Shown piece by piece: positions 27,798-35,201 of a stretch of 64,000 bases of DNA. Numbering within the stretch: position 1 is the stretch's first letter; each line of letters opens with the position of its first letter. The notes under the pieces were generated by a model. It saw only the letters and a program-made list of their open reading frames with translations. It was not told the origin of the DNA and ran no database searches. The stretch comes from Polyangiaceae bacterium (GTDB taxonomy: Bacteria; Myxococcota_A; Polyangia; Polyangiales; Polyangiaceae): NCBI GenBank assembly GCA_023150915.1, contig JAKLKA010000035.1, positions 1 through 64,000 of the forward strand, read 5' to 3'. A program made the translations under genes and the position numbers.

Positions 27798-29147
27798 CTA
27801 CGGGCCCTTGGTATCCAGCGTCAGCCCCGTGGCGACGCCCGGTGGGCTCGTCTTCACGGGCTCGGCGGGCGCCGAGGGCGCGGGCTTGCCGCTCGGCTTG
27901 CCGGGGCGAAGGGGCTTGGCCGCGGCGGCCCCCGCGTCGGCGGGCGGCGCAGCCGAAGCCTCGGGCGCCGGTGGCTCGGTCGCCGAGCGGGTGGGGACCG
28001 CGGCGGCAGGGCGCGCGCTCGCGGCGCTTTCCTCGGGCTCGGCGTGCCCGCTCGGCCGCGTCATGACCAGCGCCGTGAGCACGAACGCGGCGAGCGCGGC
28101 CACCACCACCGCGACCAGCGTGCGTCGGGTCTGGGCGCGGGCGTCGCTCGGAGCGCTGGGCCGGACTGCGGTGCCCTCGGCGGTGATCACCCGGGGCTCG
28201 CTCGGCGCCGCGTCGGCGCCGCTCGACAGCCGGGCGCGCGGCGCCCCGAGGCCCCCGGTGCGCAAGAGGCCCGGGCTGGCCACCGCGAGCGCATCGTAGA
28301 AGTCGTTGGCGTCCTGGAACCGCGCCAGGCGCTCGCGCCGCAGCGCCCGCGCGATGACCTGGGCCAGGGCCTCGGGCACCTCGGGCACCAGGCTGCGAAT
28401 GTCGGGGGCGTCCTGGGTGCAGATGTCGATCAGCACCGCCTCGTAGACCGTGCCCATGTGGGGCGGGCGCCCGGCGAGCATCTCGAACAAGATGGCGCCG
28501 ACGCTGAACAGATCCGAGCGCCCGTCGACGTCGCGGTGTGCCTGCGCCTGCTCGGGTGACATGTAGAAGGCCGTGCCGAGCACCATGCCCTTGTGGGTCA
28601 GCGTGTCGGCTGTGATCTCGCGGCGCGTGATCTTCGAGATGCCGAAGTCGACGATCTTGACGAACATCGCGTCGTCATCGCGCCGGCACAGGAACACGTT
28701 GTCGGGTTTCAGATCGCGGTGCACGATGCCCGCCACGTGGGCTCGGGCCAGGGCGCGCAGCACCTGACCGGTCACGTGGATGGCGTCGGCCACCGGCATG
28801 CGGCCCTCGCGCTTCAAGTAAGCGCGCAGGTCTTCGCCGCCGAGCAGCTCCATCACCAAGAACGGCCGACCGTCGTCCGACGTGCCCGAGTCGAAGATGT
28901 GGACGATGTGCGCGCTCTCGACCACCCCGGCGGCTTCCGCTTCGCGCTGGAAGCGCGCCACGGCGTCGGCGTCTTTGGCGGCGTCGCGATCGAGGAACTT
29001 CAGGGCGACGCGCTTGCCGATCGAGACGTTGGTCGCCTCGTACACCGCGCCCATGCCGCCGCGCCCGATCAGGCGCTCGATACGGTACTTGTCAGCGACG
29101 ACGCTGCCGCAGCGCTGGTCGTCGTCCTCCTGCTCGGCGCGGCTCAT
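27798..29147 (-). CDS. Membrane-bound Ser/Thr protein kinase (Pkn type)
   Basis: The 449-residue kinase has every Hanks motif: glycine loop GRGGMGAVY at about 28-36, ATP lysine in VALK at about 50, HRDLKPDN at about 143-150, DFG at about 167-169 and SPEQ at about 197-200. The domain ends near 290. A transmembrane helix lies at about 343-363, followed by an 85-residue Pro/Ala-rich extracytoplasmic tail without a recognisable sensor fold. This is the usual design of myxobacterial Pkn kinases. The likely partner is the TPR/PEGA protein encoded downstream. Confidence 0.95.
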   Translation of the reverse strand: MSRAEQEDDDQRCGSVVADKYRIERLIGRGGMGAVYEATNVSIGKRVALKFLDRDAAKDADAVARFQREAEAAGVVESAHIVHIFDSGTSDDGRPFLVMELLGGEDLRAYLKREGRMPVADAIHVTGQVLRALARAHVAGIVHRDLKPDNVFLCRRDDDAMFVKIVDFGISKITRREITADTLTHKGMVLGTAFYMSPEQAQAHRDVDGRSDLFSVGAILFEMLAGRPPHMGTVYEAVLIDICTQDAPDIRSLVPEVPEALAQVIARALRRERLARFQDANDFYDALAVASPGLLRTGGLGAPRARLSSGADAAPSEPRVITAEGTAVRPSAPSDARAQTRRTLVAVVVAALAAFVLTALVMTRPSGHAEPEESAASARPAAAVPTRSATEPPAPEASAAPPADAGAAAAKPLRPGKPSGKPAPSAPAEPVKTSPPGVATGLTLDTKGP

Positions 29148-29199
29148 GCGACTTCACCGGCCGCCCGTACGACGGCACAGCGCGATGGTAGCACGCACG

Positions 29200-29219
29200 G
29201 CGAGAACGCGGATTCTCGC
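29200..29219 (-). terminator. Hairpin downstream of rpsT
   Basis: GCGAGAA at 29200-29206 pairs with TTCTCGC at 29213-29219 around six bases. It lies 21-40 bases after the rpsT stop, where a terminator would be expected, and 50 bases before the kinase start. No T-run follows on the minus strand, so it is only a candidate. Confidence 0.35.
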
Positions 29220-29239
29220 GGCTCAGGCCGCGGCCGGGC

Positions 29240-29503
29240 TCAGCCCAGCTTGGCGAGCGCCGACTGGATGCGGGAGGTGACCCGCGACGCGGCGTTCTTG
29301 TGCAGGACGCCCTTCTTGGCGGCCTTCGCCAGGGCCGTGCTGGCGGTGGCGACGGTTTCCTTGGCGGCGGCCTTGTCGCCGGCGGCGATGGCGCTGCGCG
29401 CCTTCTTCACCGCGGAACGCACGCTGCTCTTGGCGGCGCGGTTGCGCTCGGTACGGACGACACGCTGACGGTTACGCTTCTGTGCGGAGGGGTGGTTCGC
29501 CAT
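29240..29503 (-). CDS. rpsT: 30S ribosomal protein S20
   Basis: The 87-residue basic protein starts MANHPSAQKRNRQRVVRTERN and continues with Ala/Lys-rich helices ending HKNAASRVTSRIQSALAKL, the standard S20 pattern in which the HKNxAxRxKSRL segment is conserved. It binds 16S rRNA early in 30S assembly. Length is normal. It follows the 54-residue basic protein gene by nine bases and very likely shares its promoter at 29725-29753. Confidence 0.97.
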   Translation of the reverse strand: MANHPSAQKRNRQRVVRTERNRAAKSSVRSAVKKARSAIAAGDKAAAKETVATASTALAKAAKKGVLHKNAASRVTSRIQSALAKLG

Positions 29504-29512
29504 GGCTCTCTC

Positions 29513-29677
29513 TCAGGCGCTCTTCTTCTTGGCGTCCGCCGCGTTCGCGTCGTAGCCCTCGGGGTGGATGGGAAACGCAGGCGTCGTCGCCTTGGCGCGG
29601 GCGCGCTTCTGCGAGCGACCATTGCGTGCGGTGTTGATGGCGCGACGGCGCTCACTCTGCTTGGTGGACGAAACCAT
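29513..29677 (-). CDS. Small basic protein co-transcribed with rpsT
   Basis: The ATG at 29677 is preceded at eight bases by GAGGA, a good ribosome site, and the frame encodes 54 residues. The sequence starts MVSSTKQSERRRAINTARN and continues with a second basic patch (RSQKRARAKA), an aromatic segment FPIHPEGYD and a Lys-rich end. The N-terminal third loosely recalls the start of S20 itself (KQSERRRxxN). Gene order and charge suggest an RNA- or ribosome-binding protein. I know of no named family; this is inference from context. Confidence 0.7.
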   Translation of the reverse strand: MVSSTKQSERRRAINTARNGRSQKRARAKATTPAFPIHPEGYDANAADAKKKSA

Positions 29678-29691
29678 CTGACGAATCCTCG

Positions 29692-29714
29692 AAAAAACCG
29701 CGGCCGACCGGCCG
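29692..29714 (-). terminator. Hairpin plus six T between promoter and start of the rpsT operon
   Basis: On the minus strand CGGCC pairs with GGCCG around a four-base loop (29714-29701), and after three bases comes TTTTTT (29697-29692), directly before the GAGGA ribosome site. It looks like the intrinsic terminator of the upstream gene (stop at 29776). Yet the promoter for the rpsT operon lies upstream of it, so the same hairpin would form the 5' end of the rpsT mRNA. Confidence 0.5.
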
Positions 29715-29724
29715 AGGGGGCGGG

Positions 29725-29753
29725 AATATGCGGGACGGGGGGCCACTTGTCAA
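29725..29753 (-). promoter_or_regulatory. Sigma-70-like promoter of the small basic protein-rpsT operon
   Basis: On the minus strand TTGACA (29753-29748) is perfect and CATATT (29730-29725) matches four of six, with 17 bases between them. Initiation near 29718 gives a leader of about 40 bases that starts with the hairpin at 29714-29701. It is the best promoter match in the window. Confidence 0.65.
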
Positions 29754-29775
29754 CGCGGCCCCGGCCGGCCCGGAA

Positions 29776-30894
29776 CTAGGGCCGGATGGTGGTCCCGACG
29801 CTGAAGCTCGGCCGGGCGAAGGGCTGGACCCGGGCCTTGCCGAGGGCCGCCTTGATGCACGCCTCGGCCGGGGTCCCGGCGGCCTTGCCCGAGACTGCGA
29901 CCGACTGAACCCGCCCGTCGGAGCCGAAGGTGAGGGTCGCCCGAGAGGCCTCGTCGTGACCCGCCACGCACGCCCGCGCCGAGCCCATCACCGAGCCGAT
30001 GGCCGCCTGGACTGCCCCCGTGGACGGCTTGTCGGGCAACTCACCGGCGGTGGCCGCGGGTTTCATCTGCTTGGCCGCTTCGTCGTCCTTCTTCTCGTCG
30101 ACCTTCGCCACCGGCTCGGGCAAGGCCTCGGGTTTCGCCTCGGGGGCTGTCGGGGCCTCTGCCGCCTTGGGCTCGGGTCCGCCGCCCTTGAGCGCCAGCT
30201 TCTCGCCGCCCGGGCGCGCGGCGGGCGAGGCGCCCCCAGCCGTGGGCGCGAGATCGTTGATGCTGACCACGCTCTCGCCGGGTGCCGAGGCCGCGGGCGC
30301 CACGGCCTCGGCCGGCGTCGCGGAGGGTGCCGCGGCGACGGGCCCGGGCGTGGCCTTCTGCTGGGCGCGCACCACGATCACGGCGGCTGCGGCGAGGCCC
30401 AAGAGCCCGATGCCAGCCATGAGCAACGGCCCGGCACCGCTACGCGCGGGTGCCGGTCGCGCTGGCAGCGGGTGCACGGACGCTTCGGCTGCGGCGGGCG
30501 CTGGCGCAGGCGGCGCGACGAGCTCTGCGGCGCTGGCCCGCGCCTCGTCCGCGATCATCGGCGCGCTGGCGCGCGCGCTCTGCGACAGCGACAGGCTGGC
30601 CTTGATCCAGTCCGACGACTCGGGCTTCGAGTCTTCGGCGGCCAGGCTGCGGGCGAGATCCGCCAGGCTGCGGGGCGGGGGTTCGTCGGCCTTCGACTCG
30701 AACCCCGGCTCACCCGCCGCGGGCGGCAGGGGTGCCGCAAGCAGCGCGGGATCCAGCTGGGCGGTCGCCAGGCGCTCTGCCACCTTCTCGGCGCTTTCGT
30801 CCCAGAAGGCGTCGTCGCGGGGCGCCACGGGCCAGTCCTTCAACAGGTCTTCGAAGGGCCCCGGGAGCCGTTCCTTTCGGTCTTGCTCGCTCAT
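29776..30894 (-). CDS. Single-span membrane protein with AgmX-like C-terminus, candidate anti-sigma factor
   Basis: The 372-residue protein has a cytoplasmic N-terminal region of about 150 residues (FEDLLKDWPVAPRDDAFWDESAEKVAERL), one transmembrane helix at about 154-176, a long Pro/Ala/Lys-rich linker and a C-terminal domain from about 293 with two cysteines (SARACVAGHDE and EACIKAALGKARVQPF) in the AgmX-like pattern. Its ATG overlaps the stop of an ECF sigma factor gene (ATGA). Coupling and topology fit an anti-sigma factor, although no zinc-type anti-sigma motif is visible. A TonB-like energy or gliding role is the alternative. Confidence 0.7.
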   Translation of the reverse strand: MSEQDRKERLPGPFEDLLKDWPVAPRDDAFWDESAEKVAERLATAQLDPALLAAPLPPAAGEPGFESKADEPPPRSLADLARSLAAEDSKPESSDWIKASLSLSQSARASAPMIADEARASAAELVAPPAPAPAAAEASVHPLPARPAPARSGAGPLLMAGIGLLGLAAAAVIVVRAQQKATPGPVAAAPSATPAEAVAPAASAPGESVVSINDLAPTAGGASPAARPGGEKLALKGGGPEPKAAEAPTAPEAKPEALPEPVAKVDEKKDDEAAKQMKPAATAGELPDKPSTGAVQAAIGSVMGSARACVAGHDEASRATLTFGSDGRVQSVAVSGKAAGTPAEACIKAALGKARVQPFARPSFSVGTTIRP

Positions 30895-31481
30895 GACTTG
30901 CCCGATTCGTCAGGGTAACCAGCTTGCTCGAGGTGGACACGCAGCTTCTTGCGTGCCTCGTGGACGCGCCAGGCCACCGTGCCCTCGGGGCAGCCGAGCA
31001 CCTGTGCGGCCTCGGCGTGGGAAAGGCCGTCGATCCCCACCAAGATCAACGTGGTGCGCAGCGTCTCGCTCAGCTGATCGATGCCTTCGGCCAGGGCGTG
31101 CGCGGCCTGTCGGTCCGCTGCCAGCCGGGCCGGATCGGCCTCGACGCTCTTCTGATCGGCCAAGAGCCCCTCGATGCGCGGGTCGTCCGGGGTGGTGGCT
31201 TTGCGCCCGGTCTTGCGAGAGCGAATGGCATTGAGCGAGAGGTTCACGGCGATCCGATACATCCAAGTGAAGGGCTCGCTGCGGCCGTCGAAGCGGTCGA
31301 GCGCGCCATATGCACGCACGAAGGTGTCCTGAGTCACGTCTTCTGCTTCCGCTCCATCGCGCAGCAAGTGCGCCGCGAGCCGGTAGATCCGCTTCTGATG
31401 GCGTCGAACCAGGACGCCGAACGCTTCGGCGTCGCCCTTTCGGGCCGCATCCACCAGCTCACGGTCGCTCTTCTGAGACAT
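30891..31481 (-). CDS. ECF-type RNA polymerase sigma factor
   Basis: The 196-residue protein has region 2 at about 10-80 (FGVLVRRHQKRIYRLAAHLL, then DAEDVTQDTF-like EAEDVTQDTFVRAY for -10 recognition) and region 4 at about 130-185 with the helix-turn-helix GLSHAEAAQVLGCPEGTVAWRVHEARKKLR. Regions 1.1 and 3 are missing, which defines the extracytoplasmic-function class. It is translationally coupled to the membrane protein downstream. It is divergent from the exporter adaptor gene, with 235 bases between. Confidence 0.93.
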   Translation of the reverse strand: MSQKSDRELVDAARKGDAEAFGVLVRRHQKRIYRLAAHLLRDGAEAEDVTQDTFVRAYGALDRFDGRSEPFTWMYRIAVNLSLNAIRSRKTGRKATTPDDPRIEGLLADQKSVEADPARLAADRQAAHALAEGIDQLSETLRTTLILVGIDGLSHAEAAQVLGCPEGTVAWRVHEARKKLRVHLEQAGYPDESGKS

Positions 31482-31526
31482 GCCGGTCCCGGCGTGCGGC
31501 CCTGACCGAGCAGACAGCCGGGCGGG

Positions 31527-31538
31527 GTCGAATTCGAC
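31527..31538. promoter_or_regulatory. Palindrome in the sigma factor / exporter divergent region
   Basis: GTCGAATTCGAC is a perfect 12-base palindrome 46 bases upstream of the sigma factor start. It could be an operator. The gap 31482-31716 also has TTGTCC and TATCGT on the minus strand 18 bases apart, a weak promoter match for the sigma gene. I see no gene in the gap. Confidence 0.3.
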
Positions 31539-31716
31539 GGGTCACGATAGTTCAACACCGAGCCCTTGGACAAACCGCCGGCGGCCGGCCTTGGCCCCCC
31601 CGGGCACTTCCTTCAAACCTTCGAGATCACGAGGGAAAAACTCGGGGCACAGGCCGCCCGGGCGAGCTTTGGCGCCGTTCGCACGAAAGCAGCGCTATAC
31701 CCTGGGCGCCTCAACC

Positions 31717-33015
31717 ATGAGCGAACCCGCCGAAAATGGCACGCAGCCCGGGGTCGTGACGGACGCGGTCCGCGACCTCGAGAAAAAGCTCCGCGCCGAA
31801 GGCGCTCGCCGCTGGCTCCGCCGCGGCCTGGTGGTCGCGGCGCTGGTGGCGCTGGTCGTCGGCTACGGCAGCTATCGCCGCGCCACCCGCCCGCCGCCGG
31901 CGCCACGCTTCACTACCGAGGTGGTCGAGACGCGCGACGTGGTCGAACAAGTGCAGTCCACCGGCAGCGTGAAGCCGCTCACCGAGGTTCAAGTGGGTGC
32001 GCAGGTGTCGGGGCGCATGGTCAAGGTGCACGTCGACTTCAACAGCAAGGTCAAGAAGGGCGATCTGCTGGCCGAGATCGATCCCACGCTGTACGGCGCT
32101 CAGGTGAGCCAGAGCGGCGCGCAGCTCAAGGCGGCCGAGGCCAGCGCGAAGCGCGCGCAGGCAAGGCTCACGACCGCCAAGGCCGGGCTCAAGCGTCTGC
32201 AGGGGCTCAAGGCCGAGGGGATCGCCACCCCGGCGGATGTCGAGCAGGCGCAGGGCGAGCACGACGTGGCAGAGGCCGATCTCGCCGCATCGAGCGCGCA
32301 GATCTCACAGATCCGCGCGCAGCTCTCGGGGGCGCGGACCACGCTGGCGTATGCGCGCATCTTCTCGCCGATCGACGGCATCGTGGTAAACCGGGCGGTC
32401 GACCCCGGCCAGACCGTGGCGGCCAGCTTCGCCGCACCGGTGCTGTTCGTGATCGCCCAAGACCTGTCGAAGATGCAGGTTCTGGCCGAGATCGACGAGG
32501 CTGACGTCGGCAAGATCCGCGAGCAGATGAAGGCCGATGTGGTGGTCGACGCGTTCGTCGGACAGAAGTTCCAGGGCACGGTCACTCAGGTGCGCTTCAG
32601 CCCGAACAACGTGCAGGGCGTGGTCACCTATTCGGCCGTGATCGAGGTGGGGAACCCCGAGCTGAAGCTTCGCCCGGGGATGACCGCCACCGTGACCATC
32701 AAGACCCGCGAGGCCAAGGGCGCGCTGGCGATGCGCAACGCCGCGCTGCGCTTCCGTCCGTTGCCGGACAAAGACGAAGACGGCAAGCCCAAGCCCGTGA
32801 AGCCCCCGCCGCCGCTCGACCCCGGCAAGGGGCGTGTTTACCTGATGACCGGTGGCGCCCGCGGCGCCGAGACGGTCGAAGATCGGGTGGTCGGCGTGGG
32901 CATCACCGACGGCATCTGGACCGAGCTCACCGACCCAGCCGGGCTCGTTACCGGGCAGGCGGTGGTGGTGGAACAGCGCGACGAGAAGAAGCAGAAGCGC
33001 TTCGGCATGTTCTAG
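31717..33015 (+). CDS. MacA/HlyD-type periplasmic adaptor of an efflux system
   Basis: The 432-residue protein has an N-terminal membrane anchor at about 37-51, the lipoyl-like half-motif region (QVSGRMVKVHVDFNSKVKKGDLLAEIDP), an alpha-helical hairpin at about 125-215 rich in Ala, Lys and Gln, the second lipoyl half (ARIFSPIDGIVVNRAVDPGQTV) and beta-barrel and membrane-proximal domains. This is the plan of MacA, which links a MacB-type ABC transporter to an outer-membrane channel. A proline-rich insert (KPVKPPPPLDP) near 355 is unusual. The ATPase and permeases follow after a 243-base gap; no TolC-like gene is present. Confidence 0.92.
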   Translation: MSEPAENGTQPGVVTDAVRDLEKKLRAEGARRWLRRGLVVAALVALVVGYGSYRRATRPPPAPRFTTEVVETRDVVEQVQSTGSVKPLTEVQVGAQVSGRMVKVHVDFNSKVKKGDLLAEIDPTLYGAQVSQSGAQLKAAEASAKRAQARLTTAKAGLKRLQGLKAEGIATPADVEQAQGEHDVAEADLAASSAQISQIRAQLSGARTTLAYARIFSPIDGIVVNRAVDPGQTVAASFAAPVLFVIAQDLSKMQVLAEIDEADVGKIREQMKADVVVDAFVGQKFQGTVTQVRFSPNNVQGVVTYSAVIEVGNPELKLRPGMTATVTIKTREAKGALAMRNAALRFRPLPDKDEDGKPKPVKPPPPLDPGKGRVYLMTGGARGAETVEDRVVGVGITDGIWTELTDPAGLVTGQAVVVEQRDEKKQKRFGMF

Positions 33016-33082
33016 CCTCGACTTGGGCAGCCTTGCCGTGATCAGACGACCAAAGGAAGCACTCTGGAGTGTCGCGATCGTC

Positions 33083-33148
33083 ATGAGCCGAAGAAAACCC
33101 ACGGAAACTACCGGCGAGGCCGGCGGATGCTCCTCATGCCGGGGATGA
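33083..33148 (+). CDS. Possible 21-residue cysteine peptide inside the exporter operon
   Basis: In the 243-base gap between adaptor and ATPase genes an ATG opens 21 codons encoding MSRRKPTETTGEAGG followed by CSSCRG and a stop. It ends in a CxxC. There is no good Shine-Dalgarno sequence, and a frame this short can arise by chance. It is listed because the place, next to a peptide-exporter-like transporter, is suggestive. Confidence 0.2.
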   Translation: MSRRKPTETTGEAGGCSSCRG

Positions 33149-33167
33149 GTCGCAATTTCATGGCTGG

Positions 33168-33182
33168 TCGCGCTCCGCGCGA
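33168..33182. other. Short hairpin in the adaptor-ATPase gap
   Basis: TCGCGC at 33168-33173 pairs perfectly with GCGCGA at 33177-33182 around TCC. No T-run follows. It could slow RNA decay or transcription between the adaptor and the ATPase, which would explain the unusually wide spacing in an otherwise overlapping operon. Confidence 0.3.
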
Positions 33183-33258
33183 AGACTCGATGAAGCTGGC
33201 TCACGGCGGGCTTTCCGGGGCGCCGACGCGCGCCAGCTGGGTCTAGCTGGAACCCGCC

Positions 33259-33981
33259 ATGTCCGCGCTGATCCGGCTCCGTGGGGTGTGCAAGGACTAC
33301 ATGAGTGGTCCCGAGGTGGTGCATGCCCTGGTGGACGTGGAGCTCGAGATCGGGGCGGGCGAGCTGGTGGCCGTGGTGGGTGCGAGCGGCAGCGGCAAGA
33401 GCACGCTGATGAACATCTTGGGCTGTCTCGACCGGCCCACCCGCGGGCGTTACGAGCTGGCCGGAATCGACGTCACCGAGCGGTCGACCGATCAGCGCGC
33501 GCTGGTGCGCAATCGCCTGATCGGCTTCGTGTTCCAGGGGTTCAACCTGCTGCCGCGCACCACTGCCCTCGAGAACGTGGAGCTGCCGCTGGTCTACCGC
33601 GGCGTGAGCACCCGCGAGCGCTTTCGCCGTGCGGCCCACGCGCTGGCGCAGGTGGGCTTGGCCGATCGCGCGCACCACACCCCGGCGCAGCTCTCGGGCG
33701 GGCAGCAGCAGCGCGTGGCCATCGCCCGCGCGCTGGTCACGAACCCCCCGCTCTTGCTGGCCGACGAGCCCACCGGGAACCTGGACACGCGCACCAGCCA
33801 CGAGGTCTTGGGGCTGCTGCAAGAGCTCTCGGAGCAGCACGGCATCACGGTGATGATCGTCACCCACGAGACCGACATCGCTGCCTGCACGCGGCGTATC
33901 ATCACGGTGCGTGACGGCCGGATCTTCCGCGACGAGCCGAACGCGGCGCGCCCCGCGGCGGCGGTCGAGAGCCGGCCATGA
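33259..33981 (+). CDS. ABC transporter ATPase, MacB/LolD type
   Basis: The 240-residue ATPase has Walker A GASGSGKST at about 41-49, the Q-loop FQGFNLLPRTTALENVELPL, signature LSGGQQQR at about 145-152, Walker B LLLADEPTGNLD and the His switch in MIVTHE. The QxFNLLP and ENVxLPL style is that of MacB, LolD and FtsE. Its stop overlaps the ATG of the first permease (ATGA). It energises the two FtsX-type permeases that follow. Confidence 0.95.
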   Translation: MSALIRLRGVCKDYMSGPEVVHALVDVELEIGAGELVAVVGASGSGKSTLMNILGCLDRPTRGRYELAGIDVTERSTDQRALVRNRLIGFVFQGFNLLPRTTALENVELPLVYRGVSTRERFRRAAHALAQVGLADRAHHTPAQLSGGQQQRVAIARALVTNPPLLLADEPTGNLDTRTSHEVLGLLQELSEQHGITVMIVTHETDIAACTRRIITVRDGRIFRDEPNAARPAAAVESRP

Positions 33982-35201
33982 ACGCGCTCGCCACCTCGCT
34001 CCGCATGGCCGTGACGGCCATGCTCCGCCAGCGCCTGCGGTCGATGCTGACTTCGGTCGGGATCTCGATCGGCGTGGCAGCCGTGGTGCTGGTGGCCGCC
34101 CTGGGCACCGGCGCCCGCGGCGAGATCGACAAGCAGATCCAGAGCCTGGGCTCCAACGTGATCTTCGTCTTCTCGCAGCCCGCCACCAAGAGCGGCGCCA
34201 AGTCTCGAGCCAACATGGGCATGGGCCTGACCGAGCGCGACGCCGAAGCCATTCGGCGCGAGGCCACGGCGGTGACGGCCGTGACGGTTTATTCCGAGGT
34301 CAGCGCCCAGGTGATGAGCGAGCTGGGCAACGGAAAGATCGGCGTGATGGGGGTGGACGAGAGCTACTTCGAGGTGCGCGGCTACGAGGTGGCCAGCGGG
34401 CGCCGCTTCAACGAGAGCGAGGCGCAGACCAAGGCGAAGGTGGCGCTGATTGCCCCGACGGCGCAGCAGAAGCTTTTCGGTAACCAAGATCCGGTCGGGC
34501 GCTGGGTGCGGGTGGGCAAGCACCCGTTTCGAGTGATTGGCACGCTGCGCTCGAAGGGGCAGTCACCTTTCGAAGATCAAGACGATCGCATCTTGATCCC
34601 CATCGGGACCTGGCGGTCGCGGGTGGTCCCCACGCTCGGCGATCGGGTCCAGCTGGTGATGGCCTCGGCCAAGAGCGCCGAGCACTCGGGCGAGGCCGAG
34701 CGGCAGGTGAAGCAGATCCTGATGCAGCGCCACCAGATCGCCGAGGGTGAAGAGCCGGACTTTCGCGTCGGCACTCAGCAAGAGTTCCAGAAGATGCAGG
34801 AGGGGATCTTCACCGTGCTCACTGTGCTCTTGCTCTCGGTGGCGGCGATCTCGCTCTTGGTGGGCGGCGTGGGCGTGATGAACATCATGCTGGTGGGCGT
34901 GACCGAGCGCACCCGCGAGATCGGCATCCGGATGGCGATCGGCGCCAAGCCCGCCGACATCCAGGCCCAGTTCCTGCTCGAGTCGATCGCGCTCACACTG
35001 TTCGGCGGGCTGGCGGGCATCGCCCTCGCCACCGGCTTGATGCTGGCCTTCGCCAAAGACCTGGGCTTTCCGATGCAGCTCAGTGGGCAGGCGGTGGCGG
35101 TGGCCCTGGGCACCAGCGCGGCCATCGGGCTCACCTTCGGTTTCTGGCCGGCGCGGCGCGCGGCGCACCTGGATCCGATCGAGGCCCTGCGCCATGAATA
35201 G
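33978..35201 (+). CDS. MacB-like FtsX-type permease, first of two
   Basis: The 407-residue protein has a first transmembrane helix near residues 20-45, a periplasmic domain of about 220 residues (MacB_PCD type, ending with a QKMQEGIF segment) and three C-terminal helices with GGVGVMNIMLVGVTERTREIGIRMAIGA, the FtsX signature that couples to the ATPase. Unlike MacB of E. coli the ATPase is a separate gene. Its last eight bases overlap the start of the second permease gene. Confidence 0.92.
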   Translation: MNALATSLRMAVTAMLRQRLRSMLTSVGISIGVAAVVLVAALGTGARGEIDKQIQSLGSNVIFVFSQPATKSGAKSRANMGMGLTERDAEAIRREATAVTAVTVYSEVSAQVMSELGNGKIGVMGVDESYFEVRGYEVASGRRFNESEAQTKAKVALIAPTAQQKLFGNQDPVGRWVRVGKHPFRVIGTLRSKGQSPFEDQDDRILIPIGTWRSRVVPTLGDRVQLVMASAKSAEHSGEAERQVKQILMQRHQIAEGEEPDFRVGTQQEFQKMQEGIFTVLTVLLLSVAAISLLVGGVGVMNIMLVGVTERTREIGIRMAIGAKPADIQAQFLLESIALTLFGGLAGIALATGLMLAFAKDLGFPMQLSGQAVAVALGTSAAIGLTFGFWPARRAAHLDPIEALRHE

